The notes below the pieces were generated by a model, which did no database searches, had not been told where the DNA came from, and was given only the letters and a program-made list of their open reading frames with translations. Below are positions 27,036 to 34,873 of a DNA stretch of 64,000 nt, in pieces (within the stretch, counting starts at the first letter, position 1; each line of letters opens with the position of its first letter). The translations under genes were made by a program, and so were the position numbers. Origin of the DNA: Pontivivens ytuae (GTDB taxonomy: Bacteria > Pseudomonadota > Alphaproteobacteria > Rhodobacterales > Rhodobacteraceae); NCBI RefSeq assembly GCF_015679265.1, contig NZ_CP064942.1, positions 2,956,001 to 3,020,000 on the forward strand, in the 5' to 3' direction.

Positions 27036-28325
27036 ATGCAGACCACCTTCACGCCCGATCAGCTCAAGGACCCGGCCGTCGCGCGCTCCAACGAGATCCT
27101 GCGGACCTGCGTGCATTGCGGGTTCTGCACGGCGACATGCCCGACCTATCAGGTGCTGGGCGACGAGCTCGATAGCCCGCGCGGCCGCATCTACCTCATC
27201 AAGGACATGCTGGAGAACGAGCGCAAGCCGGATGAGAAGACGGTCAAGCATATCGACCGGTGCCTCTCCTGCCTCGCCTGCATGACGACGTGCCCCTCGG
27301 GCGTGCACTACATGCACCTCGTCGATCACGCGCGGGAATACATCAATGAGCACTACGACCGCCCGCTGATGGACCGGCTCCTGCGCTGGACGCTGGCGCG
27401 GATCCTGCCCTATCCGACCCGCTTCCGCGCGGCGCTGGGACTGGCGAAGCTCGGTCGGCCGTTCAAGGGCCTCATGCCCGACGCCCGCCTGCGCGCGATG
27501 CTGGAGATGGCGCCGAAGGACATCCCACCGCCCTCGCGCAACGACCGCCCGCAGGTGTTTCCGGCGCAGGGGGAGCGTAAGGGGCGCGTGGCGCTGATGA
27601 CCGGCTGCGCGCAGCGGGCGCTCAACACCGACATCAACGACGCGACCATCCGCATCCTGCGCCGCCATGGGATCGAAGTGGTGGTGGCGAAGGGCGCGGG
27701 CTGCTGCGGCGCGCTCACCCACCACATGGGTAAGACCGACGAGAGCCACGGCTCCGCCGCCGCCAACATCCGCGCCTGGACGAAGGAGATCGAGGGTGAC
27801 GGGCTGGATGCCATCGTCATCAACACCTCCGGCTGCGGCACGACGGTGAAGGATTACGGCCACATGTTCCGCAACGATCCGCTGGCCGGGGATGCGGCGC
27901 GGGTCTCGGCGCTCGCCAAGGATATCTCCGAAGTGTTGGAGCAGATCGGCATCGAGGGCGAGGCCGAGCCGCTGCGCGTCGCATACCATGCCGCCTGCTC
28001 CCTGCAGCACGGCCAGCAGATCAAGGACACGCCGAAGAAGCTCCTGAAGAAGGCGGGTTTCAAGGTGGTCGAGCCCCGCGACAGCCACCTCTGCTGCGGC
28101 TCGGCCGGCACCTACAACCTGATGCAGCCCGAGATCAGCGGCGAGCTGAAGGCGCGCAAGGTCGAAACGCTGCATGAGACCAAGCCCGACCTGATCTCCG
28201 CCGGGAATATCGGCTGTATGATGCAGATCGGCTCTGCCACAGGTGTTCCGGTGGTCCACACGGTAGAGTTGCTCGACTGGGCCACAGGTGGTCCTAAACC
28301 GCGCGCATTGTCGACGTCTGATTGA
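27036..28325 (+). CDS. glcF: Glycolate oxidase iron-sulfur subunit GlcF
   Basis: A 429-residue subunit that passes electrons from GlcD/GlcE to the respiratory chain. Two 4Fe-4S motifs are present near residues 25-36 (CVHCGFCTATCPTY) and 76-89 (CLSCLACMTTCPSG). Two CCG domains follow, with GCCGALTHHMGK and LCCGSAGTYN. The gene follows glcE by 45 bases with GAAGAGAAAGAGACG as the likely ribosome binding site. Its stop (TTGA) opens a frame continuous with the next gene. Confidence 0.94.
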   Translation: MQTTFTPDQLKDPAVARSNEILRTCVHCGFCTATCPTYQVLGDELDSPRGRIYLIKDMLENERKPDEKTVKHIDRCLSCLACMTTCPSGVHYMHLVDHAREYINEHYDRPLMDRLLRWTLARILPYPTRFRAALGLAKLGRPFKGLMPDARLRAMLEMAPKDIPPPSRNDRPQVFPAQGERKGRVALMTGCAQRALNTDINDATIRILRRHGIEVVVAKGAGCCGALTHHMGKTDESHGSAAANIRAWTKEIEGDGLDAIVINTSGCGTTVKDYGHMFRNDPLAGDAARVSALAKDISEVLEQIGIEGEAEPLRVAYHAACSLQHGQQIKDTPKKLLKKAGFKVVEPRDSHLCCGSAGTYNLMQPEISGELKARKVETLHETKPDLISAGNIGCMMQIGSATGVPVVHTVELLDWATGGPKPRALSTSD

Positions 28326-28372
28326 TCCGGGCGCAACACGCTGGCACACTCTTCTCCAATCGAGGGGATCAC

Positions 28373-29182
28373 ATGCTGCGCGCCATCTTTCTTGCCATGC
28401 TTCTGGCCGTTCCCGCGTGGGCGGAGGGTCGGCGGATGCTCACCGAAGAGGAAGCCCGCGACTGGCAGGCCGTGGGCCGCGTCAACATCGCGGGGGAGAA
28501 GTTCTGCACCGGGGCACTGATCGCGCCCGACCAGGTGCTGACGGCGGCGCATTGCGTCTTCTCCGACGTGTCCCGGCGGCTCTACCGCCCGGACCGGCTG
28601 CATTTCGTGGCGGGCTATCGTTTGCAGGACTACACCGCGCACCGGCAAGTCCGGCGCATCATGGTCCACCGCAGCTTCGACCCGGGCCGCGAGCTCAGCC
28701 AGCAGATGATCATGGCCGATATCGCGGTGCTGGAGCTTGCCGAGCCGATCCACGACGTGCGCCCCTTCGAGCGGGAAGTGCGGCCGCGCGCCGGCGATGA
28801 CATCGCCGTGGTGTCTTACGCCCGCGACCGGCCCGAAGCGCCGTCGATCCAGGAGCCGTGCGAGACCATTGCGGTCGACGGGCGCTTCATCGTGATGGAT
28901 TGCGACGTGACCTTCGGCGCGTCGGGCTCCCCGGTCTTCACCATTCGGAACGGGCGACCGCGGATCTCTTCCGTGGTGTCGGCCATCGGGACGCGGGGCA
29001 ACTCGGACCAGCAGGTGGCCTATGGCGCGGCGCTCGATGACGGGGCGCTCGACTCGGTTCTGCGGGACATGGTGCACGGTGATGCGGATCGCGGCATGCG
29101 GCGGCTGGGCGGGGGCTCGATCTCCGAACAGTTGGGACGTCAGCCGGCGCAGGACGCGACCTTCAGTAGCATCGGGCAGTAG
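28373..29182 (+). CDS. Secreted trypsin-like serine peptidase
   Basis: A 269-residue S1-family peptidase with a signal peptide (IFLAMLLAVPAWAEG). The triad is H60 (LTAAHC), D116 (MADIAVLEL) and S185 (FGASGSPVF), all intact; cysteines flanking the active sites suggest disulfides. The C-terminus adds about 40 residues beyond the S1 fold. The substrate is unknown. A frame from TTG 28322 on the glcF stop is continuous with this gene (17 extra codons), but the ATG at 28373 is preceded by GAGGGG and gives the signal peptide. Confidence 0.8.
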   Translation: MLRAIFLAMLLAVPAWAEGRRMLTEEEARDWQAVGRVNIAGEKFCTGALIAPDQVLTAAHCVFSDVSRRLYRPDRLHFVAGYRLQDYTAHRQVRRIMVHRSFDPGRELSQQMIMADIAVLELAEPIHDVRPFEREVRPRAGDDIAVVSYARDRPEAPSIQEPCETIAVDGRFIVMDCDVTFGASGSPVFTIRNGRPRISSVVSAIGTRGNSDQQVAYGAALDDGALDSVLRDMVHGDADRGMRRLGGGSISEQLGRQPAQDATFSSIGQ

Positions 29183-29249
29183 GGCGCACGCCACTATTCT
29201 CGTTTGAGTTCAGGTGGATGCTCGCTTGATCGCCGTTCTCCGACGGGGT

Positions 29250-29277
29250 CTTGAACGCACGAAAACGCTCCCCAGAT
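29250..29277 (+). promoter_or_regulatory. Candidate RpoH (sigma-32) promoter for hsp20
   Basis: CTTGAA (29250-29255) and CCAGAT (29272-29277) are separated by 16 bases. This fits the alphaproteobacterial heat-shock consensus (CTTGAA, then CCATNT) with one mismatch in the -10. Transcription would begin near 29284, leaving a leader of about 90 nucleotides. Confidence 0.6.
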
Positions 29278-29283
29278 AAGCGA

Positions 29284-29375
29284 TGCGGGATGCCGGAACC
29301 GGGTCCCGCGCGACGACGGGCCCGTCCGGGATGGAGGGCCCGACCCGACAGTATCGCTTTGTGAAAGGATGCGAC
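29284..29375 (+). promoter_or_regulatory. ROSE-like RNA thermometer in the hsp20 leader
   Basis: The leader can fold into two or three stems. The last (29354-29374) pairs TCGC-TTT with AAA-GGAT-GCGA, putting the Shine-Dalgarno AAAGGA opposite TCGCT. ROSE elements, which control small heat-shock genes in alphaproteobacteria, carry U(U/C)GCU pairing imperfectly with the Shine-Dalgarno region, as here. An upstream stem pairs CGGGCCC with GGGCCCG (about 29317-29343). Distance to the ATG (29376) is right. Confidence 0.55.
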
Positions 29376-29822
29376 ATGCGGACCCAAGATCTTTCGCCAT
29401 TCTACCGGACCACCGTCGGCTTTGACCGGCTGTTCAACCTGCTCGACAGCGTCGCCGACAACGGCCAGACCGGCTACCCCCCGTACAATATCGAGAAGAC
29501 CGCCGAGGATGCCTACCGCATCACGATCGCCGTCGCCGGTTTTGCCGAGGACGAGCTGAACATCGAGGCGCGTGATGGCCAGCTCGTCGTCTCCGGCAAG
29601 AAGGCCGAGGACAAGACCGAGCGGACCTTCCTGCACCGCGGCATCGCGACCCGTGCATTCGAGAAGCGCTTCCAGCTCGCCGAGCATGTGCGCGCCACCG
29701 GTGCGCGGTCGGAGAACGGCCTCCTCCACATTGACCTCGTACGCGAGGTGCCCGAAGCGCTGAAGCCGCGCCGGATCGAGATCCAAGGCGCGAATGCCAT
29801 CGAAGGCACCGTCGAGGCCTGA
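29376..29822 (+). CDS. Small heat-shock protein Hsp20 (IbpA-like)
   Basis: A 148-residue alpha-crystallin-domain chaperone that holds unfolding proteins. The N-terminal RTQDLSPFYRTTVGFDRLFNLLD and PPYNIEK are typical of proteobacterial IbpA-class proteins. The alpha-crystallin domain runs from about 35 to 125, including the AVAGF and LVVSGKK strands and the ENGLLHIDL motif. The C-terminal IEI serves as the I-x-I oligomerisation motif. Expression is probably heat-induced through the RpoH-like promoter and ROSE-like leader. It is monocistronic with its own terminator. Confidence 0.92.
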   Translation: MRTQDLSPFYRTTVGFDRLFNLLDSVADNGQTGYPPYNIEKTAEDAYRITIAVAGFAEDELNIEARDGQLVVSGKKAEDKTERTFLHRGIATRAFEKRFQLAEHVRATGARSENGLLHIDLVREVPEALKPRRIEIQGANAIEGTVEA

Positions 29823-29845
29823 TCGCCCGACATCGCGACGGATCG

Positions 29846-29873
29846 AAGCCACCCCCACGCGGGGTGGCTTTTT
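29846..29873 (+). terminator. Intrinsic terminator after hsp20
   Basis: Stem AAGCCACCCC / GGGGTGGCTT, ten base pairs, loop CACGC, ending in TTTTT. Confidence 0.9.
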
Positions 29874-29930
29874 CATGTCCGGGCATTGCGGGATCGACCG
29901 CTTCCGCCGACACTCGTGATTGGGGGTGTC

Positions 29931-30644
29931 ATGCGTTTTATCGTCAGTTTTCTCGCGCTCCTTGCGGCCCTACCTACGGCCGCGCAGGACCGGATGTTGT
30001 CCGGCACGAAACGGGCGCTCACCCACATCATCGCGCATGAGATCGGCCACGCGCTGATCCGCGAATTCGACCTGCCGATCCTCGGCAACGAGGAGGTGAT
30101 GGCCGACACCTTCGCCACCATCGCGCTGCACGAGGCGACGCCGAACCGGATTGAAGAGATCATCCTCGCCCGCGTCGCGGCATGGCGGGCCGAGAATGAT
30201 GCCGAACAACTCTATGCCGAGCATCCGAGCGATGCGCGCCGGGCCGCGCAGGCAATGTGCCTGCTCTACGGTCTTGATCCCGACCGGTTCGAACCCGCGG
30301 CCCGTGCGGATGGAATGACGGGGGAGGAGGCGGCGGACTGCCGTGACCGGGTGCCCGAGATCGCCCGCGCGTGGCGGCGTATCGTCGCGCCGCTCCGGAT
30401 GCCGGAGGGCTCGCGGGTCACCGAGGTGCGCGTGATCGTCGGGGAGGGACCGTGGGAGCAGGCGCTGCGACGCAGCCGTCTGCCTGACACGATGGAGGAC
30501 CTGCTCGCCGCCTTCGACTGGCATTCGCAGATCACGCTGCATTTCGATCATTGCGAGGGCGGCGCGAGCTGGTCGCGAAACAGTCGCACAATCCTGGTCT
30601 GCGACGACCTGATCGAGCGGCTCGAGGGGCTTTCAACGCCCTGA
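29931..30644 (+). CDS. DUF4344-type secreted putative metallopeptidase
   Basis: A 237-residue protein with a signal peptide (FIVSFLALLAALPTAAQD). HEIGHAL at about residues 36-42 is a zinc-protease HExxH motif, and ADTFATIALHE downstream could supply the third ligand. The C-terminal DHCEGGASWSRNSRTILVCDDL fits DUF4344. Cysteines near the C-terminus probably form a disulfide. Function is not established. The ATG at 29931 is preferred over an earlier GTG/ATG frame because it starts the signal peptide. Confidence 0.72.
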   Translation: MRFIVSFLALLAALPTAAQDRMLSGTKRALTHIIAHEIGHALIREFDLPILGNEEVMADTFATIALHEATPNRIEEIILARVAAWRAENDAEQLYAEHPSDARRAAQAMCLLYGLDPDRFEPAARADGMTGEEAADCRDRVPEIARAWRRIVAPLRMPEGSRVTEVRVIVGEGPWEQALRRSRLPDTMEDLLAAFDWHSQITLHFDHCEGGASWSRNSRTILVCDDLIERLEGLSTP

Positions 30645-30649
30645 GGCGG

Positions 30650-30680
30650 GCAAAAGGGCCGTATCTGCTGGCCCCTTTGC
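30650..30680. terminator. Bidirectional hairpin between convergent genes
   Basis: GCAAAAGGGCC and GGCCCCTTTGC pair over 11 positions with one mismatch and a nine-base loop. It lies between the DUF4344 gene (+) and the small membrane-protein gene (-), with A/T ends in both directions. Confidence 0.6.
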
Positions 30681-30694
30681 ATCGGACATCCGCA

Positions 30695-30865
30695 TCACAC
30701 GTCGGCGGGGGCCGCCGTGCTGGACTTGTCAGCGGCCAGCGTCGATTTCGGCGCCGACGGATCCTTCTGCCGCTCAACGACCGCGATCTTGCCCATCAGC
30801 GCAAGCACGCAGAAGCCGATCAGCGTCACCAGTGCGAGGCCCGGGATCAGAACATTCACATCCAT
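30695..30865 (-). CDS. Small single-pass membrane protein (56 residues)
   Basis: A short gene on the minus strand. The protein begins MDVNVLIPGLALVTLIGFCV and has one clear transmembrane helix (residues about 4-24), then a basic and Ser/Ala-rich tail. GGAG lies 8 bases before the ATG at 30865; another ATG directly before it (30868) is also possible. Hydrophobic helix, a good ribosome binding site and an adjacent hairpin terminator support a real gene. I do not recognise a family. The lipid-flanked topology could suit a small regulator of a membrane complex, but that is speculation. Confidence 0.6.
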   Translation of the reverse strand: MDVNVLIPGLALVTLIGFCVLALMGKIAVVERQKDPSAPKSTLAADKSSTAAPADV

Positions 30866-30966
30866 CATCGATACTCCAATTCATCAGGAAACATTGGGGT
30901 GGAAACGTCCCGGCTCCACTGCCCGTTCCGGCCCGCGACCGACTGCCTCAATCCGTTGTGCGCCGC

Positions 30967-30990
30967 AAAATTGAACGATGGTTCATTTTT
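30967..30990. promoter_or_regulatory. Palindromic operator candidate upstream of the acyl-CoA ligase gene
   Basis: AAAATTGAAC-GATG-GTTCATTTTT is a near-perfect inverted repeat (nine of ten arm positions). The TGAAC/GTTCA half-sites resemble TetR-family operators and are close to the TGAACC/GGTTCA sites near the TetR gene at 50.9 kb. It lies about 125 bases before the start at 31113. The rest of 30866-31112 shows no other gene. Confidence 0.5.
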
Positions 30991-31112
30991 CACTCTTTAC
31001 GGAGCGTCAAATCTGTTGGAACCTTTTTGACAACAAGAAGGACCCCGAGCGGAAAGATTCTGTCGCCATCCAAACGAGCGACCTGCGGGGTGTCCAATGG
31101 GGAGGGCCATGC

Positions 31113-33080
31113 ATGGGCGAGAGCGATCTCGGCACGCTCGACACGTTTCCGAAGCTCATGGCGGAGAATGCGCGCCGTTTTGCGGACGCACCCGCCTACC
31201 GGGTCAAGGAATACGGCATATGGCAGGGCTGGACATGGTCCGAAGCCTACAAGGACATGCGCGCCACCGCGCTCGCCCTGATGGAGCTGGGGCTGCAGCC
31301 CGGTGACCACGTGGCGATCATCGGCTCGAACCGGCCGGAACTCTACATCGCGATGACCGCGATCTCCGCCGCCGGGGGTGTGCCGGTGCCGATCTACCAG
31401 GACGGGGTGGCGGACGAGATCGCCTATGTCCTCGATCACTGCTCGGCCAAGATGGCGTTCTGCGACGATCAGGAACAGGTCGACAAGGTGCTTGAGGTGA
31501 AGGACCGCCTGCCCGACCTGCGCGACGTGATCTACCGCGACAACCGGGGCCTGAGAAAATACGACCACACCCACCTCCACCCGCTCGACGAGATGCTGGA
31601 GAAGGGGCGCAAGGCCGAGGGAGCGGAGGGTGCCGCCCTCGACACCGCCATCGCGGCGAAGGGGTCGGATGACACCTGCGTCATGCTCTACACCTCGGGC
31701 ACGACGGGGCGGCCGAAGGGCGTGGTGCTCTCCAACCGGAACATCCTGGTGACGGCGAAGAACTCCGCCGAATTCGATCATCTGCGCCAGACCGACAGCG
31801 TGCTCGCCTACCTGCCTATGGCCTGGGTCGGCGACTTCATCTTCTCGATGGGGCAGGCGCAGTGGACCGGGTTCTGCGTCTGCTGCCCCGAGGCGCAGCA
31901 CACCATGCAGACCGACCTGCGCGAGGTGGGGCCGACCTACTTCTTCGCGCCGCCGCGCTTCTTCGAAGGGTTGCTGACCAACGTCATGATCCGGATGGAG
32001 GATGCGGGCAAGATCAAGCAGAAGCTCTTCCACCACTATATGGAGGTGGCCAAGCGCGTCGGGCCCAAGATGCTCGATGGCGAGCCGCTGAGCTTCGGCG
32101 AGCGGCTGAACTACGCTATCGGCAACGCGCTCGTCTTCGGCCCGCTGAAGAACACGCTGGGCCTCTCCAAGGTCCGCGTTGGCTACACCGCCGGGGAGGC
32201 GATCGGGCCGGAGATCTTCGAGTTCTACCGTGCGCTCGGCATCAACCTCAAACAGCTCTACGGCCAGACCGAAGCGTCGGTCTTCATCACCCAGCAGCCC
32301 GATGGGCAGGTCCGGGCGGACACCGTAGGCGTGCCAAGCCCGGAGGTGGAGATCCGCATCGATGACAGCGGCGAGGTCTTCTACCGCTCGCCCGGAACCT
32401 TCGTTGAGTACTACAAGAACGCCGAGAGCACGGCCTCGACCAAGGATGAGCACGGCTGGGTCGCGACCGGCGACGCCGGCTTCATCGAGAAGGACAGCGG
32501 CCACCTGCGCATCATCGACCGCGCGAAGGACGTCGGTAAGATGGCCTCCGGCGCGCTCTTCGCCCCGAAATATGTTGAGAACAAGCTGAAGTTCTTCCCC
32601 AACATCCTGGAGGCCGTGGTCTTCGGCAACGGGCGGGACTACTGCACCGCATTCCTCAACATCGACCTCGGCTCCGTCGGCAACTGGGCCGAGCGCAACA
32701 ACATCGCCTACGGCTCCTACCAGGAGCTCGCCCAGCACCCGCAGGTGCAGGCGACGCTGCAGGCGCATGTGGAAGAGGTGAACCGCTCCATCGCGCAGGA
32801 CGAGATGCTGGCGGGCTGTCAGATCCACCGCTTCCTGATCCTGCACAAGCAGCTCGACGCGGACGACGGCGAGCTGACGCGAACCCAGAAGGTCCGCCGC
32901 CGCATCATCGAGGAGCGGTACGCCGACCTGATCACCGCGCTCTACGACGGCTCCGCCACGGTCTTTGCTGACACCGAAGTTACCTATGAGGACGGCCGCA
33001 AGGGCCGGGTGAAGGGCACGCTGGAGATCCGCGACGTCGAGACCGTGCCGGTCGAGGAGCAGAAGGTGGCGGCGGAATGA
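31113..33080 (+). CDS. Long-chain-type acyl-CoA synthetase (AMP-forming)
   Basis: A 655-residue adenylate-forming ligase that activates a carboxylic acid to its CoA thioester. The P-loop YTSGTTGRPKG is at about residues 193-203, LYGQTEAS at about 383, and the GWVATGDAGF and KDVGKMASGALFAPKYVE region holds the adenylate Asp and the hinge. The size fits the large FadD-like group linked to Liv-type ABC transporters. It opens the transporter operon, so its substrate is probably what the importer brings in. GGGGAGGG just before 31113 sets the start; a longer frame upstream lacks similarity. Its stop (ATGA) opens the frame toward livG. Confidence 0.88.
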   Translation: MGESDLGTLDTFPKLMAENARRFADAPAYRVKEYGIWQGWTWSEAYKDMRATALALMELGLQPGDHVAIIGSNRPELYIAMTAISAAGGVPVPIYQDGVADEIAYVLDHCSAKMAFCDDQEQVDKVLEVKDRLPDLRDVIYRDNRGLRKYDHTHLHPLDEMLEKGRKAEGAEGAALDTAIAAKGSDDTCVMLYTSGTTGRPKGVVLSNRNILVTAKNSAEFDHLRQTDSVLAYLPMAWVGDFIFSMGQAQWTGFCVCCPEAQHTMQTDLREVGPTYFFAPPRFFEGLLTNVMIRMEDAGKIKQKLFHHYMEVAKRVGPKMLDGEPLSFGERLNYAIGNALVFGPLKNTLGLSKVRVGYTAGEAIGPEIFEFYRALGINLKQLYGQTEASVFITQQPDGQVRADTVGVPSPEVEIRIDDSGEVFYRSPGTFVEYYKNAESTASTKDEHGWVATGDAGFIEKDSGHLRIIDRAKDVGKMASGALFAPKYVENKLKFFPNILEAVVFGNGRDYCTAFLNIDLGSVGNWAERNNIAYGSYQELAQHPQVQATLQAHVEEVNRSIAQDEMLAGCQIHRFLILHKQLDADDGELTRTQKVRRRIIEERYADLITALYDGSATVFADTEVTYEDGRKGRVKGTLEIRDVETVPVEEQKVAAE

Positions 33081-33085
33081 TCTGT

Positions 33086-33277
33086 TCACTCGAATTCAGG
33101 CGCCAAGCCGTTCACTTGTGCCAGACGAATGGCAACGCTGTCGAATGGCTCCCCAAAGCACTGCGAGATAAACAAGGCCGTGTCGTTGACTGGAATGCGT
33201 CTGCACCTATCGCATCTCTCCACACCTTCTCGAAAGAGATCGGGCTGATCGTCACCTGCTTCTTTGCTAATCGTCAT
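33086..33277 (-). CDS. Possible small protein (63 residues), function unknown
   Basis: Minus-strand frame starting ATG at 33277 with GGAG 7 bases before it. The protein begins MTISKEAGDDQPDLF and contains CDRC near residue 22; composition is balanced and globular-looking, unlike a shadow frame. It lies in an AT-richer island between the acyl-CoA ligase and livG and points against the operon, which suggests acquired DNA. The opposite strand has a longer open frame, so only one of the two can be real. I do not recognise a family. Confidence 0.4.
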   Translation of the reverse strand: MTISKEAGDDQPDLFREGVERCDRCRRIPVNDTALFISQCFGEPFDSVAIRLAQVNGLAPEFE

Positions 33278-33430
33278 CGTTCCACTCCAGTCGCTAACCA
33301 ATCCTGCGAGACGGTCGGGCACGACTATGAGAGGCCCAATGCACCACCGGCGGCGCCTTCACGTCAAAGGTTGGGCTGGATGCTGGATCTTCTTGAAATT
33401 CAAAAGCGTAGGGCTTTCCAAGATACTACT

Positions 33431-33513
33431 CCGGCCGGGCAGAAGGCCCGGCCTGCGCCCGACCTCCCCCCCGGGAGGGCGCATCCGCACCCACCCGAGG
33501 TCGGGCTCCGGCC
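33431..33513 (+). repeat. Repeat family B, copy 2
   Basis: Contains GGCCTGCGCCCGACCTCCCC, GGGAGGGCGC and CACCCACCCGAGGTCGGGC. The ends are inverted relative to each other (CGACCTC and GAGGTCG). The reverse complement of 25638-25706 aligns along nearly its full length. Confidence 0.6.
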
Positions 33514-33564
33514 TCAGCGTAGTGCGCTGAACCAAGCCGATTTCAGTTTCGGAGGCACATCCAA

Positions 33565-34386
33565 ATGAACGACATGAGCCCCGACAGCTACACCACCCCC
33601 GACGGCCGCACGATCGGCGGCGTCATGATGGAGGTGAAGAACATCACCCTGCGCTTCGGCGGCGTGGTGGCGATCAAGGACATCTCCTTCGACATTCGGG
33701 AGGGGGAGATCCGTGCGATCATCGGCCCGAACGGTGCGGGCAAATCCTCGATGCTCAACGTCATCAACGGCTTCTACCACCCGCAGGAGGGCGAGATCTT
33801 CTTTCGCGGGCAGAAACGCGGCCCCATGAAGCCCTACCAGATCGCCCAGCAGGGCATCGCGCGCACATTCCAGAACATCGCGCTCTTCAAGGGGATGAGC
33901 ACGCTCGACAACATCATGACGGGCCGCTTCACCCACATGAAGGCGCCGATCTGGGCGCAGGCCCTGTGGAAGGGTCAGGCCGAGCAGGAGGAGATCGAGA
34001 ACCGCGAGGTCGTGGAGAAGATCATCGACTTCCTGGAGATCCAGGCGATCCGCAAGACCCCCGTCGGCCGCTTGCCCTACGGCCTTCAGAAGCGGGTGGA
34101 GCTCGGCCGGGCACTGGCCGCGGAGCCGAAACTCCTTCTCCTCGACGAACCGATGGCCGGCATGAATGTGGAGGAGAAGGAGGACATGTCCCGCTTCATT
34201 CTCGACGTAAATGACGAGTTCGGGACCACGATCGCGCTGATCGAGCACGACATGGGCGTGGTCATGGACATCTCCGACCGGGTCGTGGTGCTCGACTACG
34301 GCAAGAAGATCGGGGACGGCACGCCGGACGAGGTCCGCTCGAACCCCGAGGTCATCGACGCCTATCTGGGGGTCTCCCATGATTAA
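33565..34386 (+). CDS. Liv-type ABC transporter ATP-binding protein (LivG class)
   Basis: A 273-residue ATPase for a branched-chain-amino-acid-type importer. Walker A GPNGAGKS near residue 51, signature LPYGLQKRVELGRAL near 172, Walker B LLLLDEPMAGMN near 191 and the switch His in LIEHDMG are complete. The QQGIARTFQNIALF segment is typical of LivG. GGAGG stands 9 bases before the ATG. It overlaps the next small gene by 8 bases. With the CoA ligase upstream, a carboxylic acid substrate is more likely than an amino acid (inference). Confidence 0.9.
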   Translation: MNDMSPDSYTTPDGRTIGGVMMEVKNITLRFGGVVAIKDISFDIREGEIRAIIGPNGAGKSSMLNVINGFYHPQEGEIFFRGQKRGPMKPYQIAQQGIARTFQNIALFKGMSTLDNIMTGRFTHMKAPIWAQALWKGQAEQEEIENREVVEKIIDFLEIQAIRKTPVGRLPYGLQKRVELGRALAAEPKLLLLDEPMAGMNVEEKEDMSRFILDVNDEFGTTIALIEHDMGVVMDISDRVVVLDYGKKIGDGTPDEVRSNPEVIDAYLGVSHD

Positions 34387-34873
34387 GGCGCTCGCCTTCG
34401 CCACGGCGATGCTGGCCACGCCGCTCGCCGCGCAGGAAAGCGCGGAGATGCTGGCGCTGCTCGAGGCGCATTGCATGCCCAAGGTCCAGAGCGATGCGGC
34501 GGTGAACCCGCCGCTGGAGCCCGCCTCCGAAGGGATCGCCGACAGCCTGCTCGACGGGCAGCCGGGGCGGGCCTGGACCGCCGCCAATCCTGCCATCGCG
34601 CTCTTCGACTACGAGGGGGCGCCCTCCTGCGGCGTCTTCGGCGCGGGCGTGCCGCAGGCCGAATTCTTCGCCGCCATCGACGGCTGGATCGACGGGATGG
34701 GCATGGTGGAGGCACCGCGCGAGGGCGACACCCGCCGGTTCCTCGCCGATGCCGGGGACGGCGAGGTCGCCATGCTCTTCGCCATGACAGCGCCGGGCCA
34801 GAACGTCGCGGTGCTCAACGCGCTGCGCCTGCCGGCCAATGACTGGACCAACTCCATCCTGGGAGGGAACTGA
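34379..34873 (+). CDS. Small secreted protein inside the ABC operon
   Basis: A 164-residue protein with a signal peptide (MIKALAFATAMLATPLAAQ). The mature part has two cysteines (EAHCMPK and APSCGVFG), likely a disulfide, and an acidic character. It overlaps livG by 8 bases and livH by one base, so it is translated with the transporter. Periplasmic location and stoichiometric coupling suggest an accessory of the importer or envelope, but no family is recognised. Confidence 0.65.
   Translation: MIKALAFATAMLATPLAAQESAEMLALLEAHCMPKVQSDAAVNPPLEPASEGIADSLLDGQPGRAWTAANPAIALFDYEGAPSCGVFGAGVPQAEFFAAIDGWIDGMGMVEAPREGDTRRFLADAGDGEVAMLFAMTAPGQNVAVLNALRLPANDWTNSILGGN

Larger units (their letters stand above)
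33077..33568 (+). other. Acyl-CoA ligase-livG spacer: AT-richer insert, repeat B, 163-codon bridging frame
   Basis: The 484-base spacer is visibly AT-richer from 33081 to about 33420 than its surroundings and carries repeat B at 33431-33513. A frame of 163 codons starts at ATG 33077 on the ligase stop (ATGA) and ends at TGA 33566-33568 on the livG start (ATGA). The product has no recognisable domain and its composition changes at the repeat, so a true gene is doubtful; a frame this long in AT-richer DNA is nevertheless unlikely by chance. A minus-strand 63-codon frame lies inside. Confidence 0.35.
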
